A DNA stretch of 64,000 nucleotides from Pseudomonas sp. F(2018) (lineage in GTDB: Bacteria > Pseudomonadota > Gammaproteobacteria > Pseudomonadales > Pseudomonadaceae), in the NCBI RefSeq assembly GCF_005508865.1, contig NZ_SCOM01000001.1:372001-436000 (forward strand), written 5' to 3'. Below are positions 18,791-30,133 of this stretch, piece by piece. Both the position numbers and the translations under genes were made by a program. How positions within the stretch are numbered: the first letter of the stretch is position 1; every line of letters starts with the position of its first letter. Under the pieces are notes generated by a model that did no database searches, was not told the origin of the DNA, and saw nothing but the letters and a program-made list of their open reading frames with translations.

Positions 18791-20461
18791 TCAGGCCGCC
18801 TGAACCTCGGTCTGCGCCAGCGCGCGGTTGAGCGCGCTGAACAGGGCACGGAAGGTCGCCGTGGTCAGGTTCTCGTCGATGCCGATGCCGTGCAGCGGAC
18901 GGCCACCGTTCAGGCGTACCTCGATATAGGCCACGGCCTGGGCGTTGGTGCCGGCGCTGATGGCATGTTCGTGGTAGTCCATGATCTCGATGTTCTGCGG
19001 CAGGGCCGCAACCAGCGCCTCCAGCGGGCCCTTGCCGGTGCCGTGCTTGCGCCGGGCTTCGCCTTCATAGCTGACATCGACGTCGACGGTGCAGATGCCG
19101 TTCTCTTCCTGCAGGCGATGGCTCTTCAGCTCGTACGGGCTGTCGGCTTGCAGGTACTCGCTCTGCAGCAGGCCGTAGATCTGCTGGGCGGTCATCTCCA
19201 GGCCGAGGCGGTCGGTCTCGCGCTGCACCACCTGGCTGAACTCGATCTGCATGCGGCGCGGCAGGCTGATGCCGTATTCCTGCTCGAGCAGGAAGGTGAT
19301 GCCGCCCTTGCCGGACTGGCTGTTGACGCGAATCACGGCTTCATAGTCACGACCGATATCGGCCGGATCGATCGGCAGGTACGGCACTTCCCAGATGCCT
19401 TCCGGGTCCTGCTGGGCGAAGCCCTTGCGGATCGCGTCCTGGTGCGAGCCGGAGAAGGCGGTGTGGACCAGATCGCCGACATACGGGTGGCGCGGGTGCA
19501 CCGGCAGCTGGTTGCACTCTTCCACTACCTTGCGCACGGTGTCGATGTCGGAAAAGTCCAGCTCGGGGTCGACGCCCTGGGTATAGAGGTTGAGCGCCAG
19601 GGTCACCAGGCAGACGTTGCCGGTGCGCTCGCCGTTGCCGAACAGGCAGCCTTCGACACGGTCGGCGCCAGCCATCACGGCCAGTTCCGAGGCGGCCACG
19701 CCGGTGCCACGGTCGTTATGGGTGTGCACGCTGATCAGCACGCTGTCGCGGCGGGCGACGTGGCGGCCGAACCACTCGATCTGGTCGGCGTAGTTGTTCG
19801 GCGTGGCGCACTCGATGGTGGCCGGCAGGTTGAGTATCAGCTTCTGCGCCGGGGTCGGCTCGAACACGCCGATCACCGCGTTGCACACCTCGACGGCGAA
19901 GTCGATTTCGGTGGAGCTGAACACTTCCGGCGAATACTCGAAGCCCCACTGGGTCTCCGGCTGGCCGGCGGCCAGGCGCTTGATGATCCGCGCGGCGCTG
20001 GTGGCGATCTCGACCACGCCAGCCTTGTCCTGGTTGAAGACGATGCGGCGGAAGCTCGGCGCGGTGGCGTTGTAGTAGTGGACGATGGCCTTCTTCGCGC
20101 CCTTGAGCGACTCGAAGGTGCGGTTGATCAGGTCCTCGCGGGCCTGGGTCAGTACCTGGATGGTCACGTCGTCAGGAATGTGGCCACCCTCGATCAGCTC
20201 GCGGACGAAGTCGAAGTCGGTCTGCGAGGCGGACGGGAAGCCCACTTCGATTTCCTTCAGGCCCACGGCGACCAGGCACTTGAAGAAGCGCATCTTCTTC
20301 TCGGCGTCCATCGGCTCGATCAGCGACTGGTTGCCGTCGCGCAGGTCGGTGGACAGCCAGATCGGCGCCTTGTCGATGATTTGGTCCGGCCAGGTGCGGT
20401 CGGGGAGCTGCACCTGGGTGAACGGGCGGTACTTCTTCGAAGGGTCTTTGAGCATGGTCAT
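18791..20461 (-). CDS. leuA: 2-isopropylmalate synthase
   Basis: Enzyme of 556 residues that condenses acetyl-CoA and 2-oxoisovalerate, the first committed step of leucine synthesis. It has the catalytic start [11 protein letters not shown], metal-binding HTHNDRGTG and the C-terminal regulatory LeuA domain (about residues 430-556) that binds leucine. The longer architecture with the RPF...DRTWPDQ N-terminus resembles the actinobacterial-type enzyme rather than the 523-residue E. coli LeuA; this is usual for Pseudomonas. A second ATG two codons in is possible. A Leu/Ile-rich leader peptide lies 69 bases upstream. Confidence 0.96.
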   Translation of the reverse strand: MTMLKDPSKKYRPFTQVQLPDRTWPDQIIDKAPIWLSTDLRDGNQSLIEPMDAEKKMRFFKCLVAVGLKEIEVGFPSASQTDFDFVRELIEGGHIPDDVTIQVLTQAREDLINRTFESLKGAKKAIVHYYNATAPSFRRIVFNQDKAGVVEIATSAARIIKRLAAGQPETQWGFEYSPEVFSSTEIDFAVEVCNAVIGVFEPTPAQKLILNLPATIECATPNNYADQIEWFGRHVARRDSVLISVHTHNDRGTGVAASELAVMAGADRVEGCLFGNGERTGNVCLVTLALNLYTQGVDPELDFSDIDTVRKVVEECNQLPVHPRHPYVGDLVHTAFSGSHQDAIRKGFAQQDPEGIWEVPYLPIDPADIGRDYEAVIRVNSQSGKGGITFLLEQEYGISLPRRMQIEFSQVVQRETDRLGLEMTAQQIYGLLQSEYLQADSPYELKSHRLQEENGICTVDVDVSYEGEARRKHGTGKGPLEALVAALPQNIEIMDYHEHAISAGTNAQAVAYIEVRLNGGRPLHGIGIDENLTTATFRALFSALNRALAQTEVQAA

Positions 20462-20530
20462 CGGGGTATCCTTGGGGCGGCGGCAGGCCGGGCGAATCGC
20501 GAAATCGAAGTTGTGCGTCGGAGGCGGGAT

Positions 20531-20608
20531 TCAGCCACGCAGTCGTGGACTGACCAGGCGCTGGCAGGCGTGTTGACGCAGAAGAATAAGGGTATGGGCC
20601 GTGTTCAT
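20531..20608 (-). CDS. leuL: Candidate leuA leader peptide (25 residues, Leu-Ile-Leu-Leu run)
   Basis: A short frame ATG 20608 to TGA 20531 encodes MNTAHTLILLRQ followed by 13 residues ending SPRLRG. Four branched-chain codons in a row (CTT ATT CTT CTG) sit at positions 7-10, as in leader peptides that sense leucine-tRNA supply. A weak ribosome site (TAGGG) precedes it. Downstream, CCACG-ACTG-CGTGG can form a small hairpin over the end of the frame. I see no U-run terminator before leuA, so classical attenuation is not proven; control could act on translation or through Rho. Symbol given by analogy. Confidence 0.55.
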   Translation of the reverse strand: MNTAHTLILLRQHACQRLVSPRLRG

Positions 20609-20740
20609 GCTGATAACCCTACGTTCAGTGGGTAAAGATGGCAATGCTTGTCTGAAAAACGCGCGATTATTGCGTTTCAGGGGAATTGTTGGCTATTTGT
20701 TGCGGCGAGGGAGCGCTTGCTTGGGGTTTATTGCGCGGGT

Positions 20741-22426
20741 TCAGCTGAGCAGGCTGAGTACTGCTTGAGGTTGCTGGTTGGCCTGGGCCAGCACGCTCTG
20801 TGCCGCCTGCTGAATGATCTGCTTGGAGACCAGGTTGGCAGTCTCCGCGGCGAAGTCGGTATCCAGGATGCGCGAGCGGCTGGCAGAAGCATTTTCGGAG
20901 ACGCTCTGCAGGTTTTCTATGGTGGACTGCAGGCGATTCTGTACGGCGCCCATGTAGGCTCGTTGGCGGTCGATGTAGCCCAGTGCGTCGTCCACGTCCA
21001 TCACCGCGAGGCCGGGGAGATCGACCAGGTCGAGACGGCTGAGAGCCAGAGTTTCGGTATTGAAGGAGCTTATGCCGATCTGGATGGTTTCGTAGGCATT
21101 GGCCCCCACCTGGAACTGCGTCAGCGCGTTGCCACCGACTCCGCTGATACTGAATAGCTCCGGTTCGTCAAGGCTGAAGCCTTGCGATCCGGGTACTCCG
21201 GTGCCCTGGTTGGGCAGCACGCTCTCGGCGGTCAGCTCGATTCCGCTGTCGGCATCCAGCCCGCCGATGGCACCGGTATCGGCGTTGGTGAGATTCATCG
21301 CAGCGACGAAGGTCGCGGCATCGGCGTTGAACTGGGTGTCGAAGTCGGCCAGGCTGGCAAAGGCCCCATGGCTGGCGTTGGTCAGCGCTTGGTCGAGAGT
21401 GGAGCCGCTATGGGTGTTGAGGTAACCCATGACGTCCTTGATGCCTTTGCCGCCTGCGGCCTTGATGCTGTCATGCATGTAGCGGATGGCGGCAAAGCCT
21501 GCGGAATAGCCGGCGCTGCCGCTCACGTCATCGGCATTGTAGGCCGCCAGCATCGCGGCCACGTTGGTGCCGCCGGCGGTGTCACCGGCCAGACGTTCGT
21601 CGGCTCCATGCACGGCTTCGGCAGCACCCTCGATGAACCAGTTGGTCAGGCCCGACGCGAAGTTCATGGTGCGGCCCATCACCGCGTGAGCCATTTCGTG
21701 GGCGATGACCCTATCGGTGTACTGCGCCGGGTTGGTGCCGCCGTTGGGCAGGGTAGAGGCATCGAAATAGGCGAGGTTGACATCCAGCACCTGGTTCAGC
21801 ACTCGCCCGCCGGCATCTGCGCCGGTGTAGGACACCGATGCAAGTGCCGTGCTGCTGGGGTTGTCGCTGAGGGTGATGTCCAGTTCGGAGCCGCCAGCGC
21901 GCAAGCCATAGGCATCGTATACGCGCTGCTCGCCTTCGCTGATCCAGAAACCCTTGAGCGAGTTGAGTACGGCACGCTGTTCGAGGTCACCGAGTACCGA
22001 GAAATTACCCTGGTCGAACACCTTGCGGCCGGCGAAGGTTGTGGTCTCGTTGACCCGATTGATCTCTTGCAGCAACTGCTGGGCCTCTTGGTTGAGGGCC
22101 TCGCGCTCGCTGATGCCATTGGAACCGTTCATTGCCTGGAGGCCGAGCGCGCGAATGCGCTGCAGTGCGTCGGTCACGCTTTGAAGCGCACCTTCGGCTA
22201 CCTGTAGCAGCGATATGCCGTCGTTGGCATTCCGCGTCGCGACATTCAGGCCTCGCACCTGCGAGGTCAGACGGTTGGAAATCTGCAGTCCGGCGGCATC
22301 ATCCTTGGCGCTGTTGATGCGCTGTCCGGTGGACAGGCGTTGCAGCGCAGTGTTGAGGCCGGTGCTATTGCTTTCCAGTTGGCGACGCGTGAACGACGAG
22401 GCGATGTTGGTATTGACCGTCAGCAT
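20741..22426 (-). CDS. Flagellinolysin: flagellin with inserted zinc metallopeptidase domain
   Basis: Protein of 561 residues. Residues 1-140 are a flagellin N-terminal D0/D1 domain ([31 protein letters not shown]). About residues 440-561 are the flagellin C-terminal domain ([31 protein letters not shown]). Between them, about 146-385, lies a gluzincin-type metallopeptidase with HEMAH at 243-247 and, 19 residues later, WFIEGAAE, whose Glu266 (or Glu270) would be the third zinc ligand. This is the architecture named flagellinolysin, first studied in Clostridium haemolyticum, where the filament itself is proteolytic. A sigma-28-like promoter lies upstream. No other flagellar gene is in the window. 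It follows the M23 peptidase gene on the same strand after 112 bases. Confidence 0.9.
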   Translation of the reverse strand: MLTVNTNIASSFTRRQLESNSTGLNTALQRLSTGQRINSAKDDAAGLQISNRLTSQVRGLNVATRNANDGISLLQVAEGALQSVTDALQRIRALGLQAMNGSNGISEREALNQEAQQLLQEINRVNETTTFAGRKVFDQGNFSVLGDLEQRAVLNSLKGFWISEGEQRVYDAYGLRAGGSELDITLSDNPSSTALASVSYTGADAGGRVLNQVLDVNLAYFDASTLPNGGTNPAQYTDRVIAHEMAHAVMGRTMNFASGLTNWFIEGAAEAVHGADERLAGDTAGGTNVAAMLAAYNADDVSGSAGYSAGFAAIRYMHDSIKAAGGKGIKDVMGYLNTHSGSTLDQALTNASHGAFASLADFDTQFNADAATFVAAMNLTNADTGAIGGLDADSGIELTAESVLPNQGTGVPGSQGFSLDEPELFSISGVGGNALTQFQVGANAYETIQIGISSFNTETLALSRLDLVDLPGLAVMDVDDALGYIDRQRAYMGAVQNRLQSTIENLQSVSENASASRSRILDTDFAAETANLVSKQIIQQAAQSVLAQANQQPQAVLSLLS

Positions 22427-22477
22427 CCAGTCGGCTCACACGCAAGTCTGCCGAACGGTGGTCCGGCTTAACTGGAT

Positions 22478-22504
22478 AAATCGGCAACCCAGCGCTTCGC
22501 TTGA
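22478..22504 (-). promoter_or_regulatory. Candidate sigma-28 (FliA) promoter for the flagellinolysin gene
   Basis: On the minus strand TCAA (22504-22501), 15 bases and GCCGATTT (22485-22478) match the sigma-28 consensus TAAA-N15-GCCGATAA at the most conserved positions and spacing. The start of transcription would fall near 22471, giving a leader of about 45 bases. Class IV flagellar genes such as fliC are normally driven this way. Confidence 0.75.
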
Positions 22505-22538
22505 GTCTTGGCCGATGAAGGGCGACGAACGGTAGCTG

Positions 22539-23366
22539 TCAGGGTTTGAACGCGCCGATAAAGATCGCCGGGTCGACGCGGGCGTCGTTGAGGCTGACGT
22601 TCCAGTGCATGTGCGGCCCGGTAGCGCGGCCGGTGGCGCCGACCTTGCCCACCACGCCGCCGCGCGGCAGTTCCTGGCCCAGTTGCACGTCGATCTTGGA
22701 CAGGTGGCAGAACATGCTGATCAGGCCTTGGCCGTGGTCGACGAATACCGTCTTGCCGTTGAAGAAGTAGTCGCCGATCAGCGTCACCTTGCCGGCGGCC
22801 GGGGCCTTGATCGGCGTGCCGGCGCCGACGGCGAAGTCCAGCCCGGAGTGCGGGTTGCGCTCCTCGCCATTGAAGAAGCGGCGCAGGCCGAAGGGCGAGG
22901 ACAGCGGGCCGTTGACCGGTTTGTCGAACAGCAGGTTGCTTGGCTGGCGGGCGCTGAACTGCTGATAGGCGTGGGTCTGCTCGGCCAGCTCGCGCTCAAT
23001 GCGTTTGAGGTTGGCCGGGCTCGGATTGACCTGCTCCTTGTTCTTCAGGGTGATGCGCTGCTCGCGGTAGTGCTTGGCGCCGACCTCAAAGCTCAGGGCC
23101 TGACCATCCGCTTCGATCTGCTGCATGCCAGGTTTCACGCTAAGCGGGATGCCGACGATGGCGATCCAGCGCTTGCCTTCTTCCTTCACCACCAGCACCG
23201 GCTTGCCCTGGTAGCGCGCCTGCGGCGCAGTCGGTCCATCGCCCAGGTCGAGCACGGCAACGCCACCGGGTACCGGCTTGTTCAGCAGGCGGCTGATGAA
23301 ACCATCGGCCGCCAGGGCGGAGACGGGTAGGGCGAGGCAGAGCAGCAGGGCGATAAGCGGGCGCAC
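22539..23366 (-). CDS. Exported M23-family metallopeptidase (LytM domain)
   Basis: Protein of 275 residues with a cleavable signal peptide (MRPLIALLLCLALPVSALA) and a C-terminal M23/LytM domain. Zinc motifs are NPHSGLDFAV (HxxxD) and GPHMHWNV (HxH), with an extra His in MFCHLSKI. Such enzymes cut peptidoglycan cross-links or act in cell-wall remodelling in the periplasm. The GTG start at 23366 lies 3 bases past the xseA stop, so the two are co-transcribed. The N-terminal domain before residue 140 resembles a two-beta-barrel inhibitory region; that is inference. Confidence 0.88.
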   Translation of the reverse strand: MRPLIALLLCLALPVSALAADGFISRLLNKPVPGGVAVLDLGDGPTAPQARYQGKPVLVVKEEGKRWIAIVGIPLSVKPGMQQIEADGQALSFEVGAKHYREQRITLKNKEQVNPSPANLKRIERELAEQTHAYQQFSARQPSNLLFDKPVNGPLSSPFGLRRFFNGEERNPHSGLDFAVGAGTPIKAPAAGKVTLIGDYFFNGKTVFVDHGQGLISMFCHLSKIDVQLGQELPRGGVVGKVGATGRATGPHMHWNVSLNDARVDPAIFIGAFKP

Positions 23367-23369
23367 GTG

Positions 23370-24749
23370 TCAGTCCAGAAGCGAGAGGGTGACCGGGGTG
23401 AGGTGGTTGTCCTCGACCCGTACATCGAGCTGGCCTTCGCCCAGCCGGGCCTTGAGGCGTTGGCCGGGCTGGGTCTGGGCGGCGCTGCGCACGGCCTGGC
23501 CGCGCTCGTCGAGGAGGATGCTGTAGCCGCGGCCCAAGGTAGCCAGCGGGCTGACGATGTGCAGGGTCTGGGCCAGGCTCTGCAGCTGCTGCCGCTGCTC
23601 GCGCAGGCGCGCCTGGGTGGCGCGCGGCAGGCGCTCGGCCAGGCTATCCAGGCGCTGGCGCAGCAGGGCCAGGGCGCGTCCCGGGTGCTGCGCGTTCAGG
23701 CGTCCCTCAAGACGCGCCAGGCGCTCATGGCGGCTGGTGGACTGCTGGGTGAAGGCGCGGCGCAGGCGCATGTCCAGGTCGTCCAGGTGTTGGGCCTGCT
23801 GGCGCAGACGTTCGCCGGGATGGCGCAGGCGCCGGGTCAGGCTTTCCAGGCGCAGCTGTTCGCGGCTCAGGCGGGTTTGCAGGGTCAGGGCCAGGCGGCG
23901 GCTGAGGCCGTCCAGGCGACGCTGCAGGTCGGAGCTGTCCGGGGCCAGCAGTTCGGCGGCGGCGGATGGGGTGGGGGCGCGCACGTCGGCAACGAAGTCG
24001 CTGATCGACACATCGGTCTCATGACCGACGGCGCTGACGATGGGCGTTACGCAGGCGGCCACGGCGCGCGCCACCGCTTCCTCGTTGAAGCACCAGAGGT
24101 CCTCCAGCGAGCCGCCGCCGCGGGCCAGGATGATCGCGTCGAAGCCGGCGCGGTCGGCCAGCTGCAGGCCGCGGACGATCTGCGCGGTGGCCTCGCGGCC
24201 CTGTACGGCGGTGGGGATCAGGGTCAACGCCACCTGCGGCGCACGGCGGCGGAACACGCTGATGATGTCGCGGATCACCGCGCCGGTCGGCGAGCTGACA
24301 ATGCCAATGCGTTGCGGGTGAGCGGGCAGGGTGCGCTTGCGTTCGCTGGCGAACAGGCCCTCTGCGGAGAGCTTCTCTTTCAGCGCCTCGAAGGCCAGGC
24401 GCAGGGCGCCGTCGCCGGCCGGCTCCACCGTGTCGAGGATCAACTGGTAATCGCCACGGCCCTCGAACAGCGAGACCTTGCCGCGCACCTTCACCGCCAG
24501 GCCATCGCGCAGCGCCTGGCGCACGCGGGCGGCGTTCTGCCGGAACAGCGCGCAGCGCACCTGGGCCTGGCTGTCCTTCAGGGTGAAATAGAGGTGCCCG
24601 GAGGCGGGCTTGGCCAGGTTGGAGATTTCGCCCTCGACCCAGACCTGGGCGAACACGTCCTCCAGCAACAGCCGCGCGCGGTTGTTGAGCTGGCTGACGC
24701 TGAGGGTGTCGCGGTCGAGACCGAGGCGCTGGAAGGGATCGTTGAGCAT
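23370..24749 (-). CDS. xseA: Exodeoxyribonuclease VII large subunit
   Basis: Protein of 459 residues with an N-terminal OB-fold (VWVEGEISNLAKPASGHLYF), the catalytic core (IGIVSSPTGAVIRDI, ILARGGGSLEDLW, VGHETDVSISDFVAD) and a long Arg/Leu/Gln-rich coiled-coil C-terminal region. With XseB it degrades single-stranded DNA to oligonucleotides in mismatch repair and damage tolerance. xseB is not adjacent. First gene of a minus-strand unit with the M23 peptidase. Confidence 0.97.
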   Translation of the reverse strand: MLNDPFQRLGLDRDTLSVSQLNNRARLLLEDVFAQVWVEGEISNLAKPASGHLYFTLKDSQAQVRCALFRQNAARVRQALRDGLAVKVRGKVSLFEGRGDYQLILDTVEPAGDGALRLAFEALKEKLSAEGLFASERKRTLPAHPQRIGIVSSPTGAVIRDIISVFRRRAPQVALTLIPTAVQGREATAQIVRGLQLADRAGFDAIILARGGGSLEDLWCFNEEAVARAVAACVTPIVSAVGHETDVSISDFVADVRAPTPSAAAELLAPDSSDLQRRLDGLSRRLALTLQTRLSREQLRLESLTRRLRHPGERLRQQAQHLDDLDMRLRRAFTQQSTSRHERLARLEGRLNAQHPGRALALLRQRLDSLAERLPRATQARLREQRQQLQSLAQTLHIVSPLATLGRGYSILLDERGQAVRSAAQTQPGQRLKARLGEGQLDVRVEDNHLTPVTLSLLD

Positions 24750-24848
24750 GGCGGCATGATAAAGGCTTTACTGAAACAGCCATAGGCGCTTGACCGGCGC
24801 CGCGTGGTCATTAAGCTGCGCAGCCGTTTTTCGCCTTGCGGTGTAGTC

Positions 24849-26950
<2,102 letters not shown>

Positions 26951-26969
26951 TTCCAGCAAGACGATGTAC

Positions 26970-27005
26970 ACACGGGGCTGACTAACCAGCCCCGTGTCAT
27001 TTGTG
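26970..27005 (+). terminator. Strong hairpin between guaB and guaA
   Basis: ACACGGGGCTG (26970-26980) pairs perfectly over 11 bases with CAGCCCCGTGT (26987-26997). Only a weak T-run (CATTTGTG) follows, so it may be a partial terminator that lowers guaA expression, or an mRNA processing or stability element. Confidence 0.65.
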
Positions 27006-27027
27006 ACTTCCGCTACGAGAGACGGCC

Positions 27028-28605
27028 ATGGCCCACGACATTCACGCCCACCGCATCCTCATCCTCGACTTCGGTTCCCAGTACACCCAGCTGATCGCCC
27101 GCCGTGTGCGCGAAATCGGTGTGTACTGCGAGATCCACCCGTTCGACATGGCCGACGCCGACATCCGCGCCTTCGCCCCGCGCGGCATCATCCTCGCCGG
27201 CGGCCCGGAGTCGGTGCATGAAGCCGACAGCCCGCGCGCGCCGCAGGCGGTGTTCGATCTGAACGTGCCGCTGTTCGGCATCTGCTACGGCATGCAGACC
27301 ATGGCCGAGCAGCTCGGCGGCAAGGTCGAGGGTTCCGACCTGCGCGAGTTCGGCTACGCCCGCGTCGACGTGGTCGGCAAGGCCCGCCTGCTCGACGGCA
27401 TCGAAGACCACGTGGACACCGACGGCGTGCTGGGTCTGGACGTATGGATGAGCCACGGCGACAAGGTCACCGCCATGCCTGCCGGCTTCCACATCCTGGC
27501 CAGCACCCCGAGCTGCCCGATCGCCGCCATGGCCGACGACAGCCGCGCTTACTACGGCGTGCAGTTCCACCCGGAAGTGACCCACACCAAGCAGGGCGGT
27601 CGCATCCTCTCCCGTTTCATCCTCGATATCTGCGGCTGCGAGGCCCTGTGGACCCCGGCCAACATCGTCGAAGACGCCATCGCCACCGTGCGTGCCCAGG
27701 TGGGCTCGAACAAGGTGCTGCTGGGCCTGTCCGGCGGCGTCGACTCCTCGGTGGTCGCGGCCCTGTTGCACAAGGCTATCGGCGAACAGCTGACCTGCGT
27801 GTTCGTCGACAACGGCCTGCTGCGCCACAAGGAAGGCGATCAGGTGATGGCCATGTTCGCCGAGAACATGGGCGTCAAGGTGATCCGTGCCAACGCCGAA
27901 GAGCTGTTCCTCGGCCGTCTGGCCGGTGTCAGTGATCCGGAAGAGAAGCGCAAGATCATCGGTCGCAGCTTCATCGAAGTGTTCGATGAGGAAGCCACCA
28001 AGCTCAAGGATGTGAAGTTCCTCGCCCAGGGCACCATCTACCCGGACGTGATCGAGTCCGCCGGTGCCAAGACCGGCAAGGCCCACGTGATCAAGTCCCA
28101 CCACAACGTCGGCGGCCTGCCCGAGGACATGCAGTTCTCCCTGGTCGAGCCGCTGCGCGAGCTGTTCAAGGACGAGGTGCGCAAGATCGGCCTGGAGCTG
28201 GGCCTGCCCTACGACATGGTCTACCGCCACCCGTTCCCGGGCCCGGGCCTGGGCGTGCGCATTCTCGGCGAAGTGAAGAAGGAATACGCCGACCTGCTGC
28301 GTCTGGCCGACCACATCTTCATCGAAGAGCTGCGCAACTTCGACTGGTACCACAAGACCAGCCAGGCCTTCGTGGTGTTCCAGCCGGTGAAATCGGTCGG
28401 CGTGGTCGGTGACGGCCGGCGCTACGCCTGGGTCGTGGCCCTGCGCGCCGTGGAGACCATCGACTTCATGACCGCACGCTGGGCGCACCTGCCCTACGAG
28501 CTGCTGGAGAAAGTCTCCAACCGCATCATCAACGAGATCTCCGGCATCTCCCGCGTCACCTACGACGTGTCGAGCAAGCCGCCTGCCACCATCGAGTGGG
28601 AGTGA
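27028..28605 (+). CDS. guaA: GMP synthase (glutamine-hydrolysing)
   Basis: Enzyme of 525 residues converting XMP to GMP. The N-terminal class I glutamine amidotransferase has the nucleophile Cys in FGICYGMQ and the His/Glu pair in [10 protein letters not shown]. The ATP pyrophosphatase domain has the P-loop LSGGVDSSV, and the C-terminal dimerisation domain ends [15 protein letters not shown]. It works directly after guaB. Its stop is followed by a terminator. Confidence 0.98.
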   Translation: MAHDIHAHRILILDFGSQYTQLIARRVREIGVYCEIHPFDMADADIRAFAPRGIILAGGPESVHEADSPRAPQAVFDLNVPLFGICYGMQTMAEQLGGKVEGSDLREFGYARVDVVGKARLLDGIEDHVDTDGVLGLDVWMSHGDKVTAMPAGFHILASTPSCPIAAMADDSRAYYGVQFHPEVTHTKQGGRILSRFILDICGCEALWTPANIVEDAIATVRAQVGSNKVLLGLSGGVDSSVVAALLHKAIGEQLTCVFVDNGLLRHKEGDQVMAMFAENMGVKVIRANAEELFLGRLAGVSDPEEKRKIIGRSFIEVFDEEATKLKDVKFLAQGTIYPDVIESAGAKTGKAHVIKSHHNVGGLPEDMQFSLVEPLRELFKDEVRKIGLELGLPYDMVYRHPFPGPGLGVRILGEVKKEYADLLRLADHIFIEELRNFDWYHKTSQAFVVFQPVKSVGVVGDGRRYAWVVALRAVETIDFMTARWAHLPYELLEKVSNRIINEISGISRVTYDVSSKPPATIEWE

Positions 28606-28609
28606 CCGG

Positions 28610-28636
28610 AAGGGCAGCGCAAGCTGCCCTTTTCGT
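28610..28636 (+). terminator. Terminator after guaA
   Basis: AAGGGCAGC (28610-28618), GCAA tetraloop, GCTGCCCTT (28623-28631), then TTCGTTG. It starts 5 bases after the guaA stop. Confidence 0.88.
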
Positions 28637-28761
28637 TGCTGTCCTTTCGCTTATAGGGCCTGTCGCTCAGAGCCCCCGGCGCGATGCCGATTCCATCTAA
28701 CGAGGCGGCGCACCCCGGACCAAGCTGAAGGGGTGATGCGCTCATTCGCGAGGATGGAGTC

Positions 28762-29397
28762 ATGGCCCATGTCGATTGGCGATTGCGCGGCGCGGGTGTC
28801 GACCTGTGCAACTGCGCGTACGGCTGCCCCTGCCAGTTCAACGCGCTGCCGACCCACGGCACCTGCGAGGCGGCGGTGGGCTTCCATATCCTCGAGGGGC
28901 ACTTCGGCGACGTTGCGCTGGATGACCTGCATGTGGCCTGCACCTTCGCCTGGCCCGGGCCCGTCCACGAGGGCCACGGCCAGTGCCAGGCGTTTATCGA
29001 CGAGCGGGCCAGCGAGGCCCAGCGCCAGGCGCTGTTGACCATCCTCAGCGGCCAGGAGCAGGAGCCCACGGCCTTCTTCGCCATCTTCGCCAGCACGGTG
29101 GAGACCATGCACGAGCCGCAGTTCCTGCCGGTGGAGGTGCGCACCGACCGTGTCGCCCTGACCGCCAGCATCCGCGTGCCCGGCCTGATCGAGGGCCGCG
29201 CCGAGCCGATCCGCAACCCGGTGGATAGCTCGGTGCACCGCGCTCGGGTGGTGCTGCCCGAGGGCTTCGAGTTCACCGAGACCGACTGCGCCAGCGCCAC
29301 CTTCCGCACCACGGGCGCCATCGCGCTGCAGCACTCCGGCAGCAACGCCATGCTCTACGACCTGCACATGGGCCCTAATGGCATCATCCGCGGCTAG
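28762..29397 (+). CDS. DUF1326 domain protein
   Basis: Protein of 211 residues with no signal peptide. The N-terminal cluster CNCAYGCPC (Cys16, 18, 22, 24) followed by a beta-rich body is the hallmark of DUF1326 and suggests metal binding, which is inference. It overlaps the next gene, a DUF2182 membrane protein, by 20 bases, and the two families commonly sit side by side. Biochemical role unknown. SD-like GAGGATGGAG precedes the ATG. Confidence 0.8.
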   Translation: MAHVDWRLRGAGVDLCNCAYGCPCQFNALPTHGTCEAAVGFHILEGHFGDVALDDLHVACTFAWPGPVHEGHGQCQAFIDERASEAQRQALLTILSGQEQEPTAFFAIFASTVETMHEPQFLPVEVRTDRVALTASIRVPGLIEGRAEPIRNPVDSSVHRARVVLPEGFEFTETDCASATFRTTGAIALQHSGSNAMLYDLHMGPNGIIRG

Positions 29398-30133
29398 CCG
29401 GCTGGACTGGGGCGCGCTGGTCGCCTCGGCCGGCGTGCTGTTGCTCAGCGCCCTGGCCTGGTACTGGCAGGCGCAGCAGGCGGCGCTGATGACGGCCATG
29501 GGCGATATGCCCATGCCGCCGACGGTCTGGCTGTCCATGCAGGGGCTGCTGGCCTTCACCATGTGGCTGGTGATGATGCAGGCGATGATGCTGCCGGCGG
29601 CCCTGCCGATGATCCTGCTCTATCGCCGCTGCCTGCAGAGGGATCGCCAGCGCGTGGCCAAGCTCTGGCTGTTCTGCGCGGCGTACGGGCTGATGTGGTG
29701 CGGCTTCGCCCTGCTGCTGACCGGCCTGCAGGCCCTCGGCGAGCGTGCGGGCGTACTCGAGCCGATGAGTCTGCGCCTGCCGCCGACATTGGGCGGGCTG
29801 GTGCTGCTGGTGTCCGGCCTGTACCAGCTGAGTCGGGCCAAGGCCGCCTGTCTCGAGCACTGCCAGAGTCCGCTGCAGTTCCTCCAGCACCATGCCCGTC
29901 CCGGGCTGGGCGGCGCCTGGCTGACCGGTCTGCACCACGGTCTCTACTGCCTGGGCTGCTGCTGGGCGCTGATGCTGATCCTGCTGGTGCTCGGCGCCAT
30001 GAGCCTGTGGGGCATGGCGCTGCTCAGTCTGCTGGTGCTGGCGGAGAAGCTGCTGCCGCTGGGCGCCGGCTGGCGCCGTGTCAGCGGCGCGCTGCTGATC
30101 GGTAGCGGAGTGTGGTTGCTGGTTCAGGCGTAG
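29378..30133 (+). CDS. DUF2182 integral membrane protein, predicted metal-binding
   Basis: Protein of 251 residues with about six membrane segments (for example near residues 13-28, 50-72, 93-113 and 190-220). Family hallmarks are the Met-rich MMQAMMLPAALPMI, a CLEHCQSP cysteine pair and the HHGLYCLGCCWALM segment, which could bind soft metal such as copper. It overlaps DUF1326 upstream and ends 10 bases inside the convergent glycosylase gene. Partnership with DUF1326 is likely; function unproven. Confidence 0.78.
   Translation: MASSAASRLDWGALVASAGVLLLSALAWYWQAQQAALMTAMGDMPMPPTVWLSMQGLLAFTMWLVMMQAMMLPAALPMILLYRRCLQRDRQRVAKLWLFCAAYGLMWCGFALLLTGLQALGERAGVLEPMSLRLPPTLGGLVLLVSGLYQLSRAKAACLEHCQSPLQFLQHHARPGLGGAWLTGLHHGLYCLGCCWALMLILLVLGAMSLWGMALLSLLVLAEKLLPLGAGWRRVSGALLIGSGVWLLVQA

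Noticed and set aside
20462..20530. Classical terminator-type attenuator before leuA
   Set aside because: I could not find a GC-rich stem followed by a U-run between the leader frame and leuA, so I report only the leader peptide.
20741..22426. Flagellin gene disrupted by an inserted mobile element
   Set aside because: The frame is continuous, the insert encodes an intact peptidase domain at the normal variable region, and no element ends or target duplications are visible.
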